Of a stretch of DNA of 64,000 bases, positions 1 through 10,300 are shown in pieces. A program made the translations under genes and the position numbers. Each line of letters opens with the position of its first letter. The first letter of the stretch is position 1. The notes beneath the pieces were generated by a model that was not told the origin of the DNA, did no database searches, and worked only from the letters and a program-made list of their open reading frames with translations. The DNA is taken from contig NZ_VFME01000001.1 of NCBI RefSeq assembly GCF_006714895.1, positions 1,488,001-1,552,000 of the forward strand, read 5' to 3'. Source of the DNA: Gramella sp. Hel_I_59 (GTDB lineage Bacteria; Bacteroidota; Bacteroidia; Flavobacteriales; Flavobacteriaceae).

Positions 1-1675
1 CCTGAATTTCATCAAAAGGCACAAGATATTTCTTAAGAACCCTGGTGAAAATTTCAATAGAAGTTTCAAATTCTTCCGGGATCACTTCGTCTGCTCCCAA
101 TTTCAGAACTTCTTCCATTTCTTTGACATACTTGGTACGAACAATAATGGTAGCAGTCTTGGTCAGTTGTCTTATAGAAGTAAGCATTTTCCTGGTCGCA
201 CCGGCATCTGATATTGCGATTACAATAACCCGGGCTTCCTGTACATGTGCATGCTTCAGGATCGTTGTATTGATAGCGTCCCCGAATATTACAGGTTCTT
301 TAAGTTCTTTTGCTTTATCAAATGCTTCCGGATTTGCATCGATGATCACATATGGAATTTCAGCTTTTTGAGCAGCTTTGGATATGTTGGAACCATTGAT
401 CCCGTATCCAATAAGTACAAGATGATCCTTCAGATTCTCTTCGGAAAATTCTTCGTCGGCTTTAGTACTTCTCTTAATGTTTTCCAGTCTTTTTCTAACC
501 GCTGGAGGAATTGGCGCCTTCAAAAGTGCATAGGTGATCCTTGGAGCAGATTCTATCAGGAACGGCGTAATTCCCATCGTTATAATAGAAATTGCGAGGA
601 AATACTGGTAGATATTTTCAGGAATAATACCGCTTTCCTTTCCTACTCCAGAAAGTAACAGGGAGAATTCACCAACCTGAAAGAGACTAAAGATAGCAAG
701 AAACATGGTTCTGGCTGGAAACTTCAGGATTAGTACAGTAACTCCAATAACCAGCATTTTCAGTAATACTACTGCGAGTACAAGTCCAATAATGATCAGG
801 ATATTTTCAGCAAAGAAATCAAGGTTCAGCAGTGTCCCTACCGAGATAAAGAAAAAGCTTATAAATATTTCTCTAAAGGGTAATACGTTTGCAGTAGCCT
901 GGTGACTGTAATCTGATTCAGAAATAATGAGTCCGGCGAAAAACGCTCCTAATGCAAGAGATAAACCGACCGTAGAAGTTAACCATGCTACGCCAAAACA
1001 AAATACTACGACCGTAAGAATAAATAATTCCTGGTTTTTTGTCTTCACGACCCATCCAAAGATCTTAGGAGCCACATACCGCGCAAGAATATATACAATC
1101 ACCAATACCAGTAGGATTTTTAAGATCATGATCCCTACTGTCGTGAGAATATTTGGCGTCTCTCCGGCCAGCAGGGGCGTAAACAGCATCATTGGAACTA
1201 CCACAATATCCTGGAAAATAAGAATTCCCAGACCTATTTTTCCATGCGGTGTGGAAATTTCCCCTTTCTCCTGAAGTAATTTTAAGACGATCGCCGTACT
1301 ACTTAAACTAAATAGGAAACCCAGGAATATAGAAGTGTTTAAAGGCAGTCCCAATGCGGTTGATATTCCAGCAGTGGCAAGTATTGTACCTCCAACCTGT
1401 AATCCACCACCAAGAAATATGATCTTCTTGATGGATGCCAGACCTTTTAATGATAGTTCGATCCCAATTACAAACAGTAGGAATATAATTCCAATTTCTG
1501 AAAGTAATTCTACATCATGCTGCGAACTAATTAAGTTAAAAGCATGCGGGCCCGCTATGATTCCAGCAAGAAGAAATCCCAGAATTGCCGGTAGTTTCAA
1601 CTTCTGGAATACGAGAATGATCACGATCGATAATCCTAGTATAATAACAATATCCTGAAGGATTGGAATTTCCAT
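1..1675 (-). CDS. Kef-type monovalent cation:proton antiporter (CPA2), C-terminus cut by window edge
   Basis: The reverse strand is open from an ATG at 1675 to the window edge, giving about 558 residues without a stop. The N-terminal part is a run of hydrophobic helices beginning MEIPILQDIVIILGLSIVII, as in CPA2 Na+/K+:H+ exchangers. After about residue 410 comes a cytosolic TrkA-N/RCK domain: the segment LVLIGYGINGSN carries the GxGxxG dinucleotide-binding loop and is followed by an acidic residue at the end of the second strand (VIID). The protein would exchange K+ or Na+ for protons across the inner membrane under ligand control of the RCK domain. The end of the RCK domain and any TrkA-C domain lie outside the window. 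Plus-strand frames here are antisense shadows. The family is clear; the transported ion is not. Confidence 0.9.
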   Translation of the reverse strand, partial: MEIPILQDIVIILGLSIVIILVFQKLKLPAILGFLLAGIIAGPHAFNLISSQHDVELLSEIGIIFLLFVIGIELSLKGLASIKKIIFLGGGLQVGGTILATAGISTALGLPLNTSIFLGFLFSLSSTAIVLKLLQEKGEISTPHGKIGLGILIFQDIVVVPMMLFTPLLAGETPNILTTVGIMILKILLVLVIVYILARYVAPKIFGWVVKTKNQELFILTVVVFCFGVAWLTSTVGLSLALGAFFAGLIISESDYSHQATANVLPFREIFISFFFISVGTLLNLDFFAENILIIIGLVLAVVLLKMLVIGVTVLILKFPARTMFLAIFSLFQVGEFSLLLSGVGKESGIIPENIYQYFLAISIITMGITPFLIESAPRITYALLKAPIPPAVRKRLENIKRSTKADEEFSEENLKDHLVLIGYGINGSNISKAAQKAEIPYVIIDANPEAFDKAKELKEPVIFGDAINTTILKHAHVQEARVIVIAISDAGATRKMLTSIRQLTKTATIIVRTKYVKEMEEVLKLGADEVIPEEFETSIEIFTRVLKKYLVPFDEIQ

Positions 1676-1738
1676 ATTTTGGCTGGTTAATTAGTTTTTA
1701 AAGATAAAAATACTGCGAGAGCGACTCTAGCATTTAAA

Positions 1739-1767
1739 CAAAAAAAGCGGCAGTAAAAACTGCCGCT
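1739..1767 (-). terminator. Rho-independent terminator after the M61 peptidase gene
   Basis: AGCGGCAGT and ACTGCCGCT form a 9-bp stem (1746-1754 with 1759-1767) with an AAAA loop. On the minus strand it is followed by a run of seven T. It lies between the M61 gene and the antiporter, both on the minus strand, so it separates their transcripts. Confidence 0.85.
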
Positions 1768-1790
1768 CTATATGAAATACCTGGATTTGA

Positions 1791-3659
1791 TTAACCCTTC
1801 AACCAGGCATTTCGTAATTCAATTTTATCACCATCTGCATTCTGTACTTCGCTTAAAGTCATTTGGGTATCCATAGGTGTAGATACCTTCGCTTTCAATT
1901 GCATCTCTTCTTCATTTCGAACAATGGTCATGGTAATGTCATCACCTTCCTTCCATTCCTGGGACTTGCGTATAAGTTCATAAACATTCTGGACATTGTA
2001 TTCCTCTCCATTTACGCTTTTGATCACGTCACCTCCTTCAACTCCTAATTCCTTCAGGAAAGTATTAAACTCTGTGTCTCCACGGAAAACAATCTGCATA
2101 GTTTCCTGATTCGCGGTGATGTATGGTTGCTGACCTTTCAAAAAGAAACCAACTTCCGTCATTTGCTCCTGCTTTTCAATTCCAGCTTTTGCAAAAAACT
2201 CATCATAAGGAATTGGTGTTTCACCGGTTACATACTGGTCAAAGAAATTCTGAATTTCAGGATATGTAAGTTCAACAATCGTAGGAATCAATTCATCATC
2301 ATTGAATGGTTTGTCTTTCCCGTACTTTGCGTTCAATTTTTTCATAAGATCCAGGATTCCCATATTTCCACCGCTAAGTTCTCTTAGCCTGATGTCAAGG
2401 GCCATACCTATAAGCGCTCCCTTCAGGTAAACATTGTAATAGGAATCTTTATACTCATCTGTAAGTATATTTTCACTCATTACGGTAAATGGAACGGTGT
2501 CATCAAATCTCTGTGAAGTTGTGATCTTCTGGTTCATTCGTGTATAGAACTCTTTGTTATCTATAAGTCCTTGATTTACCTGGAAAAGATTCGCGAAATA
2601 TTCTGTTACACCTTCATAAAGCCATAAATGCTTGGACATTTTTGGATCGTTATAGTCAAAATAATGAACCTCGTTAGAGTGAATTCCAAGTGGAGTAATA
2701 ATATGGAAAAACTCATGCGATACAATATCGGTCATACTTTTGTCCAGAGAAGATGCATCCATAGACTCAGGCATTACCACCACCGTTGAGGTATGATGTT
2801 CCAGAGCTCCATAGTTCGAAGCATCTCCTTCACCTTCGGAAAGGTATACAAGGATGGCATATTTATCTGTAGAGTTAATATCACCTAGAAATTCCTTTTG
2901 TGCACGGATCATTTTCTCCATTCCAGGCTTTAATGTCTGCGCCGAATGTTTCTCGTTCGGTGAATAAACACTAAGCAAGACCTGCATGTTTTCTACCATG
3001 AAACTGGTAGTATCTGGTTTTGAATACATGATAGGATTATCGATCACTTCAAAATACCGATCCAGGTTGTAAATATCTGTTTTAGAGTTTCCTGTTTCAG
3101 AATTTTTAGTAGAAGCAATAGTAAGAGAAGTTCCTGCTACAAGATCTTCTGGACGTACAATCTCAAGCTGATATTTCTTTTCGGTCATTCCGTCGAAATA
3201 ACCTACAAAACCATGTAGATTCAGAAGGAAGTTCTTATCCTTCAAAATATTTGTTCCTGCCATGGAATAAACACCGCCTTCTTCTTCCCAGTCGAAAGAA
3301 TCATTTACCAGGTACATAACTTTATCCAGGTTTGCCGCCTTTTCGATCTTATAACTATTATCATTAATCTTTTCGAAGCTTAATTCGTTTCCTTTATAGT
3401 CAATAGCTTTAAAAGACTCAGTAAATTTTCCGTAGTTATCTTCTGAATAAGTTCCGGGAACAGTTTTCGGAATATTGAATATGGTAGATTCCGTTTTAAA
3501 TTCTGCTGGGTCTACGGTAACCCACACTTTGTCATTTTCAACATTTACCAGATCAAGTTGAGCCAGAACTGGCTTTTCAATGGTTGCCTGGGGATTTTTC
3601 TGAGTCTTACAAGCAAACAACATTGAAGCTGCAGCCAGACCCATCACTAATTTTTTCAT
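1791..3659 (-). CDS. M61 family glycyl-aminopeptidase-like lipoprotein with C-terminal PDZ domain
   Basis: This 622-residue protein starts with a lipoprotein signal (MKKLVMGLAAASMLFAC; lipobox Cys near residue 17), so it should be anchored in a membrane facing the periplasm. The zinc protease motif HEFFH lies near residue 315, and a downstream Glu (WLYEGVTEY) supplies the third metal ligand, as in gluzincin peptidases of family M61. The last 120 residues (GVEGGDVIKSVNGEEY and following) form a PDZ domain, the usual M61 arrangement. Known M61 enzymes remove N-terminal Gly/Ala from peptides. Length and order match the family. It is a single gene with its own terminator. Substrate and physiological role cannot be read from sequence. 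Confidence 0.9.
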   Translation of the reverse strand: MKKLVMGLAAASMLFACKTQKNPQATIEKPVLAQLDLVNVENDKVWVTVDPAEFKTESTIFNIPKTVPGTYSEDNYGKFTESFKAIDYKGNELSFEKINDNSYKIEKAANLDKVMYLVNDSFDWEEEGGVYSMAGTNILKDKNFLLNLHGFVGYFDGMTEKKYQLEIVRPEDLVAGTSLTIASTKNSETGNSKTDIYNLDRYFEVIDNPIMYSKPDTTSFMVENMQVLLSVYSPNEKHSAQTLKPGMEKMIRAQKEFLGDINSTDKYAILVYLSEGEGDASNYGALEHHTSTVVVMPESMDASSLDKSMTDIVSHEFFHIITPLGIHSNEVHYFDYNDPKMSKHLWLYEGVTEYFANLFQVNQGLIDNKEFYTRMNQKITTSQRFDDTVPFTVMSENILTDEYKDSYYNVYLKGALIGMALDIRLRELSGGNMGILDLMKKLNAKYGKDKPFNDDELIPTIVELTYPEIQNFFDQYVTGETPIPYDEFFAKAGIEKQEQMTEVGFFLKGQQPYITANQETMQIVFRGDTEFNTFLKELGVEGGDVIKSVNGEEYNVQNVYELIRKSQEWKEGDDITMTIVRNEEEMQLKAKVSTPMDTQMTLSEVQNADGDKIELRNAWLKG

Positions 3660-3808
3660 ATGTGCTTTTGTTTTCTATTTATAAGACTGAACAGTCCTTT
3701 AAACGTTACAGTTATTGGTTTAATTATGTTAGAGAACTGGAAGATTCAGGAAATTAAACCTTTAGTCGAATGGTTATGCGTGAAATATCTCCTTCTGAAA
3801 TCTGGGCA

Positions 3809-3837
3809 CAAAAAAAGCCTGGCATTTGCCAGGCTTT
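3809..3837 (-). terminator. Rho-independent terminator of the proline operon
   Basis: AAAGCCTGGCA pairs with TGCCAGGCTTT (3814-3824 with 3827-3837; the true loop is about 4 nt). On the minus strand the stem is followed by a T run. It sits just downstream of the proA stop codon. Confidence 0.85.
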
Positions 3838-3857
3838 CAAGCTTATTTGGATTGAGA

Positions 3858-5057
3858 TTATACTCTTACATGTCCTTCACCTAATATATAATATTTATTG
3901 GTCACCAATTGTTTAAGGCCTAATGGTCCTCTGTGGTGAAGCTTGTCGGTTGAAATTGCAAGTTCAGCTCCAACGCCCATTTGCCCACCATCAGTAAAAC
4001 GGGTGGAAGCATTATGATACACTGCTGCTGAATCTACCTGCTCCATAAAAGTGATCGCTTCTTCTTTATCTGTAGTGATAATAGAAGCGGAATGACCTCC
4101 GGAGTACTGGTTGATCTTCTCAATGGAATTATCGAGTCCGTCAACGGCTCCAATCACAATTTTCATCGCTAGAAACTCCTCATACCATGTATCTTCAGAA
4201 GGTACTTTAGATTGATCTGTAAGAACTTCAGATACTTTCTCATCTACCAGAATTTCAACTTTATTGTCGCTGAATAATTCTTCCAGTTCCTTCAGTTTAG
4301 ACTCATAACCTTCAATATTAGTATCTACCAATACTTTATCTAATGCATTGCAACCAGAGATCTTATCGATCTTAGCATTCAGCATTACTTTTTTGGCGAT
4401 ATCAAAATCGGCATTTTTAGAGACATACAGGAAGTTATTTCCTCGCCCGGAAACTAATACTGCTCCGGTTGCATGTTCTTTCACAAAAGCGATCAGTCTC
4501 TCGCCACCACGTGGTACGATAAGGTCTAATTGCTCTGGCGGGTTTTTAAGGAATTCCTGAGTCTCGGTTCTATCCAGATGTAAAAGCTTGATCCACTCCT
4601 TTCCTAAACCATTTTCCTCAAGAGCTTCATGCCAGCATTCTTCAAGTATCTTATTACTCTCAATTGCTTCCTTACCACCTTTTAAATAGATCTTATTATT
4701 TGCTTTAAAAGCAAGCACAGCTGCTTCGATAGTTACATCTGGTCTGGATTCATAAATGATCATGATATTTCCAAACGGAGCAGTTTTGTTCGTAATATCC
4801 AGTCCGGTATCCAGCTTTCTATGCTCTATAACCTGACCAACCGGGTCATCCTGTTCCATCACTTCTTTTACAGACTGGATCATGCCTTCAACTTTCTTCT
4901 CATCAACGATCAATCGGTCATACATGGCCTGATCATCTTTCGTAAAAGCATCAAGATCTTTCTTATTAGCTGCTATAATTTCCTGACGTCTCTTGTCCAG
5001 AATATTCATCATAGACTTAAGTACGTTATTTTTAGTATCTGACTTTATCAACTTCAT
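3858..5057 (-). CDS. proA: Glutamate-5-semialdehyde dehydrogenase (gamma-glutamyl phosphate reductase)
   Basis: This 399-residue cytosolic enzyme performs the second step of proline synthesis: NADPH reduction of gamma-glutamyl phosphate to glutamate semialdehyde. It shows the ALDH-fold signatures of ProA: the segment IIYESRPDVTIEAA near residue 100, LIVPRGGERLI, the catalytic cysteine in KISGCNALDKVL, and the C-terminal FTDGGQMGVGAE...LHHRGPLG region. Length matches bacterial ProA (about 400-420). It is the last gene of a proC-proB-proA transcript, with 32 nt separating it from proB and a terminator right behind it. ProB and ProA normally act as a pair, so their adjacency fits channelling of the labile phosphate. 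Confidence 0.96.
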   Translation of the reverse strand: MKLIKSDTKNNVLKSMMNILDKRRQEIIAANKKDLDAFTKDDQAMYDRLIVDEKKVEGMIQSVKEVMEQDDPVGQVIEHRKLDTGLDITNKTAPFGNIMIIYESRPDVTIEAAVLAFKANNKIYLKGGKEAIESNKILEECWHEALEENGLGKEWIKLLHLDRTETQEFLKNPPEQLDLIVPRGGERLIAFVKEHATGAVLVSGRGNNFLYVSKNADFDIAKKVMLNAKIDKISGCNALDKVLVDTNIEGYESKLKELEELFSDNKVEILVDEKVSEVLTDQSKVPSEDTWYEEFLAMKIVIGAVDGLDNSIEKINQYSGGHSASIITTDKEEAITFMEQVDSAAVYHNASTRFTDGGQMGVGAELAISTDKLHHRGPLGLKQLVTNKYYILGEGHVRV

Positions 5058-5089
5058 TTCTTCGTTTCTTTAAGATTATTAATTAGTTG

Positions 5090-5863
5090 TTACGAGGTAA
5101 ACTTAGTACCTACAGGTTTTCCGGCCATTATGTCCAGAATCACGTCTTCACGTTTACCGTTAGCTATATATGTAACGATGTCTTTGGCTGCAGTACCTTT
5201 AGCGATCTTGATCTTGGACTCCATTCCTCCTCGACCTTCGCCTTCACCTTTCTCAGATTGCTGAACGTATTTTTCAACATTCTCATCAATCTGTACTTTA
5301 TTTAATTTTTCTGAATCGTCATGCTCAGGATGTCCCGTGTAAAGACCATCTGTATCACTTAAAATGATCAACTTTTCAGCACCGATTAATTCAGCAACTA
5401 AACTGGCTAACTCGTCATTATCAGAGAACATTGACATGGTTACCGACACAGCATCATCTTCGTTGGCAATTGGAATAATTCCTTCAGATAATAAGGATTC
5501 ATAACAATTGATCATATTCTCACGATGTATACCCGGACTAAAATCTCTTTTAGTGGCTAGTACCTGTGCACATCGCATTCCGTAGTCATGAAAAATACTG
5601 TAATAATGACGCATCATTCTAGGTTGCCCTACAGAAGAGTACACCTGTCTACGTTTGCTGGCGTCCTCAATGCTAATTTGTCCAAGAATCTCCTTTCCTG
5701 CTATTGCAGATCCTGAAGAAACTAGTACAACCATGATGTCTTCTTCGTATAATGTTGCGATCTGTCGCACCAAACTTTTCAATATTGGTCCCAAAATTCT
5801 GTTGTCTTTGTTGGTCATAACATTAGTTCCAACTTTTACGACAATTCTTCTTTTCTTATCCAT
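5090..5863 (-). CDS. proB: Glutamate 5-kinase, short form without PUA domain
   Basis: ProB phosphorylates glutamate with ATP in the first, usually feedback-regulated, step of proline synthesis. The 257-residue protein is an amino-acid-kinase domain: VVKVGTNVMTN at the N-terminus binds phosphate, LVSSGSAIAGKE follows, NEDDAVSV replaces the usual NENDxV substrate loop, and LSDTDGLYTGHP and GGMESKIKIAKG complete the nucleotide site. It ends where the kinase domain ends, so the C-terminal PUA domain of the roughly 370-residue E. coli enzyme is absent. PUA-less ProB proteins occur in several phyla, so I take this as a genuine short form and not a truncation. It lies between proC and proA. Confidence 0.94.
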   Translation of the reverse strand: MDKKRRIVVKVGTNVMTNKDNRILGPILKSLVRQIATLYEEDIMVVLVSSGSAIAGKEILGQISIEDASKRRQVYSSVGQPRMMRHYYSIFHDYGMRCAQVLATKRDFSPGIHRENMINCYESLLSEGIIPIANEDDAVSVTMSMFSDNDELASLVAELIGAEKLIILSDTDGLYTGHPEHDDSEKLNKVQIDENVEKYVQQSEKGEGEGRGGMESKIKIAKGTAAKDIVTYIANGKREDVILDIMAGKPVGTKFTS

Positions 5864-5898
5864 TATAGATGTTTTGGTTATCTGGTTTAGTTAGTAGT

Positions 5899-6705
5899 TT
5901 ATTTTTCTTCTCCTAGTTCCACGGCTCTGTCGAAAGCGGCGTAAGCTGCATCCTTGATAAGCTCTTTTACATTGTTGTCATCCATAGAATCTAATGCTGC
6001 CCTGGTAGTTCCACCTTTAGAGGCCACTCGATCCATCCAGGTATCTGGACTAAGATCGTTTTGATTAAAAAGTTCTACAGCGCCTTCAAAGGTCTGGCTC
6101 ACTAAAACTTTAGAATCATTTTTACTGAAGCCCATTTTACGAGCAGCTTCCAGCATTGAATTCATGAAATAGAAAACATAAGCTGGTCCACTTCCTGAAA
6201 TACCAGTAGAGGCATCAATAAAATTCTCGTTTTTGACATGAATAGATTCACCAGTGGTATCTAAAAGATTACGGACCATTAGGAGTTCTACCCTGGAAAC
6301 TTCTTTAGATTCTGTATAAGAAGTGACACCCTTTCCTACCTGAGCTGGCAAATTAGGCATGGATCGAACTACTTTTTTAATTCCTAATCCATTCTGAATT
6401 TTTTCTATAGTAACACCGGCCATCAAGGATACAAATATCTGATCCTCATTCACCATTGATCTCATCTCCTCAAAAAGCTCATCACAATGATAAGGCTTGA
6501 CAGCTACAAAAATCATATCGGCCTGAGGCAGGCATTCTTCCAGCGATTCGTATACATCGAAATGATCCAGATCTCTAAGTCTTGCGATCACATCTGCTGA
6601 TTTATCGAATACCATAAGATTTCTTCTGTTAAGCATGGCAGATTGCGCCATACCTTCAGCATAAGTTAATCCCATGTTTCCTGCTCCAATTACTAATGTT
6701 TTCAT
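5899..6705 (-). CDS. proC: Pyrroline-5-carboxylate reductase
   Basis: ProC makes proline by NAD(P)H reduction of pyrroline-5-carboxylate. The 268-residue protein opens with a Rossmann fold (VIGAGNMGLTYAEGM), continues with the AVKPYHCDEL and SLMAGVTIEKI strands, and has the diagnostic C-terminal signature SGSGPAYVFYFMNSMLEAA and SKGGTTRAALDSM. Length and order are normal. It is the first gene of the proC-proB-proA operon, so the whole glutamate-to-proline route is encoded together. A 15-bp perfect inverted repeat lies just upstream (6731-6745). Confidence 0.95.
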   Translation of the reverse strand: MKTLVIGAGNMGLTYAEGMAQSAMLNRRNLMVFDKSADVIARLRDLDHFDVYESLEECLPQADMIFVAVKPYHCDELFEEMRSMVNEDQIFVSLMAGVTIEKIQNGLGIKKVVRSMPNLPAQVGKGVTSYTESKEVSRVELLMVRNLLDTTGESIHVKNENFIDASTGISGSGPAYVFYFMNSMLEAARKMGFSKNDSKVLVSQTFEGAVELFNQNDLSPDTWMDRVASKGGTTRAALDSMDDNNVKELIKDAAYAAFDRAVELGEEK

Positions 6706-7308
6706 TTTTGGTATTTTGATTCAAATATTATCGACTTATAGTCGAACGATTTCATGCTCTATGGTGCAATTACCATGCGATATGACAATTTTTAAGTGCC
6801 ATGCGTTTTAATAGAGCTATAATTTACCCACATTCGGTAAGAATTACCATTAATAAAAACTTAAAATAAGATTATTATATCCTGAAGTATAACCAGCTTT
6901 TCGTTATTAAATTGATAAACTGAGCACAGAGAATTCGAATATTTGTAAAGATTCCACTGGTTTTTTGACAGATTGTAAATGGATTATTCCCGGTGGATTC
7001 ATAGAATGTTGAGTTATCTTAAAATTGTGTTAAACATCAGTTATGCAAAATTGCGTTTGCGCAAATCTGTCAATTAACTGTAAGAATGGCAGAACATTCT
7101 CTCTCCTTTCAGTATAAGGGCTCACCGACCGAGAGTAGAGAAAAAGCTCCCAATTCCAGGTAATAATACTGTCATAAGTACTGTAAACACTACTCATTTG
7201 ACTCAACAATTGTTCGAATAGGGTTACTTTAAATCGATTATTTTTTTTATAATTACCAATTGCTAAAAGCCTTAGTGGCTATTCTTTAATTATCTACTAC
7301 TCAGATTA
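6706..7308. other. Divergent intergenic region between proC and the light-signalling operon
   Basis: About 600 bp without a convincing coding frame. It must hold promoters for proC (minus) and for the CheB-CheR fusion (plus). I see an inverted repeat at 6731-6745 near proC, a CAAATATTA at 6722-6730 that reads on the minus strand as a near match to a -7 element, and a small hairpin TTGCG-TTTG-CGCAA at 7051-7064. No tRNA, riboswitch or repeat array was recognised. Confidence 0.6.
6731..6745. promoter_or_regulatory. Perfect inverted repeat upstream of proC
   Basis: TCGACT-TAT-AGTCGA is a 15-bp perfect palindrome 25 bp upstream of the proC start and next to a possible minus-strand -7 element. 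It could be an operator for a dimeric regulator. The binding protein is unknown and chance cannot be excluded. Confidence 0.35.
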
Positions 7309-10300
7309 ATGGAAAGTACAGGAGAACGCTCAAGTGTGACATCTGAAATAAATACCGAAAAGGAACAAACTCGTATTATTGCCGTTGGGGCAAGTGCAGG
7401 CGGGCTGGAAGCTTTAAAAGCTTTTTTTGGAAATATAGATGCAAGTGATGTAAACGCTTATGTGGTAATTCAACATTTGTCCCCAGATTACAAAAGTATG
7501 ATGGGTGAATTATTGAAAAAGAACACAAAATTACCAATTGTCCAGATCGAAAATGAAATGCAGGTTAAGCCTGGACATGTGCACCTGATCCCGCCGGTGA
7601 ACAACCTCAAGCTTGATGGTGACAGGTTGATACTTCTAGACAAACCTAAAAACCAGACGCTTAATCTACCTATCGATTTGTTTTTTGAATCCTTGGCATC
7701 TCAAAGAGGAGACAAAGCGATTGGAGTGATCCTGAGCGGTACCGGAAGTGATGGAACCCGTGGAGTTCGCGCTCTCAAAGAGAATGATGGGATGGTCATG
7801 GTTCAGGAGCCAGAGGAAGCTAAGTTCGATGGGATGCCTATTAGTGCAATTAACACAGGCCTGGTAGATTATGTGCTTTCCGTAGATGATATGGGGCATG
7901 AGCTTAAAAGATTTATTACAACTCCTCCAATATTCCATTCCGAAGAAGGGGATGCAAGTTTCGATGAAACAGAATTAAATAAGATCCTGAATTATGTTGA
8001 CGAGAAATCAGGTCTTGATTTCAGGGAATATAAATATGCTACACTGGCGAGAAGAATCGCGAGAAGAGTAAACATTTGTAATTGCAATAATCTTAACGGT
8101 TATTTTGATTACTTACAAAAGAACGATGAAGAGGTTGAAATCCTTTACAGGGAGTTTTTGATTGGTGTCACTAAGTTTTTTCGAGATGAAGAAGTTTGGA
8201 ATATCCTTAAAGATAAAGTCTTTCCAGAGTTGATAAAGAGTAAAAACAATGGAGATGTTTTAAAGATCTGGGGTGTTGGTTGTAGTACGGGTGAAGAAGC
8301 ATATTCTTTTGCCATGTGCTTGCACGAGGAAATGCAGAAGCAGGGAAAAAATATTGAAATTAAAATCTTTGCTACAGACATTTCACAGGCTCACCTGGAT
8401 ATTGGTAGTAAAGGGATTTATCCTGAAAGCATCGTTGCTGACATACCAAAAGAATTTTTACTCAAGTATTTCTTAAGTAATTCTGAAGGCTATCAGGTTA
8501 CCGATAAATTGAGAAGATCAGTAATTTTCTCCAGACATAATATTATTAAAAATCCACCTTTCAGTAATATGGATATGGTGGTGTGCCGAAACCTTCTCAT
8601 CTATTTTCAGAATAGTATTCAGAAAAAAGCAATGAACATGCTTCATTATGCTTTAAAGAAAAATGGTATTCTGGTGCTGGGTACAAGTGAAAATCCGCAC
8701 ACACTTAAAGATCACTTTTCTGAAATTAGCAGAAAGTGGAAAATTTTCAGAAATAAGAAGATTACTAAACGAATCAATAATGGCATTAGACATGCCGCGC
8801 AAACAAATAAGGATAATTCCAAGATTCTGGAACAGAACGCGAAGCGGGAACGAAAAAATCGCCGATCTCAGGTGAACCCGATCCGTCAAAAGCTACAGCA
8901 GGAATTAAATGACGCAATTCTTGGTCAGTTTGGCGGTGCTGCAGTTTTTGTAGATACCGATTATAACATTCTGCAGGCAGTTGGTGAATTTAGGAAGTAT
9001 GCTGCATTACCGGTTAGCGGATTTTCTATCAACTTGCTGGATATGCTAGATTCCAGCTTGAAATATATCATACAGTCCACTTTTAATAAGGCACTCGAAA
9101 CCGGTGAGGTATCGCTGTATAAAGATGTGATCATCGAAAAGGAGGACAAGAAAATTGGAGTTGATGTTCTTATAAAACCTTTGAAGGAGTATTCTCTGGA
9201 GGATGAGGTTAATTATGTGATCACTTTCATCGAAAAGGAAATTGATTTCTCGAAGATACAGGAAGTTGAAAAGGTTAGTCCATCTAATCAAACCAAGGAG
9301 TACGTTAGCAACCTTGAAAATGAGCTAAAGCGCACCCGGGAAGATCTCCAGACTTCGCTGGAAGAGATAGAAACCAGCAATGAAGAGCTTCAGGCGGCGA
9401 ATGAGGAATTATTGGCTTCCAATGAAGAACTTCAAAGTACCAATGAAGAGCTACAGAGTGTTAATGAGGAAATAAACACTGTTAATGCAGAAAATGTCCA
9501 GAAAATGGATGATTTGGCAGCATTAAACGCAGATATGAACAATCTTTTGAAGAGTACTGATATTGGTGTGATCTTTCTGGATTCGCAATTTAATATTAGG
9601 AAATTCACTCCGGCCATTAAAAAGCACTTTAGTTTGCTAAATGGGGATATTGGAAGGCCAATTGATAACTTCACTAATAGTTTTGGGCTTACACGAAGAC
9701 GAAGCTTTATTGATCGTTGCAAAAAAGTGCTGGAAAGTGGAAAGGTTCTTGAAAAACATATAGTTTCGAGAGAAGGGCGTAATTACCTGCAACGTATTTC
9801 TCCATATCTAAATTCTGAAAATGAGAGAGATGGCGTGGTTATTACCTTTATAGATATTGAAACCATTCAGAAGTCTAAAGAGAAACTGGCAGCCAGCGAA
9901 AAACGTTTTAGATCATTCTACGAAGATGATCCTGTGCTGCATCTTAGCGTAGATCCGAAATCTTCAGAGATAGTTCAATGCAACCGTAAAGCTGTTCAAA
10001 GACTTGGTTATAAACAGAAAGAAGAAGTAGTAGGTAGATCTATTCATGAATTTTTTGATAAGGATGCTAAAATATCCTCTACGAAGCTAAAGACAAATAT
10101 TAAAAAGTCTGGGGAGATCAATAATATCGAACAGAATATGATCACTAAGAATGGTGACATTTTACCTGTGATATTAAATGCAACTGCTGAAAAAGATGAG
10201 GCAGAGAACCTTAAAACCATTCGCTACACCTGCGTGGATATTTCAGCCTTGAAAAAGGCGGAAGCTAAACTTCAGGAGCAAAAAAGTGATCTGGAAAGAG

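Noticed and set aside
45..1658. Several plus-strand open frames of 66-137 codons
   Set aside because: They are antisense to the continuous Kef-type antiporter frame on the minus strand, which has strong family motifs.
7051..7064. Hairpin TTGCG-TTTG-CGCAA between proC and the CheB-CheR gene
   Set aside because: The stem has only five pairs and no T run; a terminator or riboswitch cannot be supported.
9300..9530. Regularly repeated sequence that could suggest a repeat array
   Set aside because: It encodes a heptad coiled coil of NEELQ units in the CheB-CheR kinase; it is in frame and lacks spacer structure, so it is not CRISPR or a DNA repeat element.
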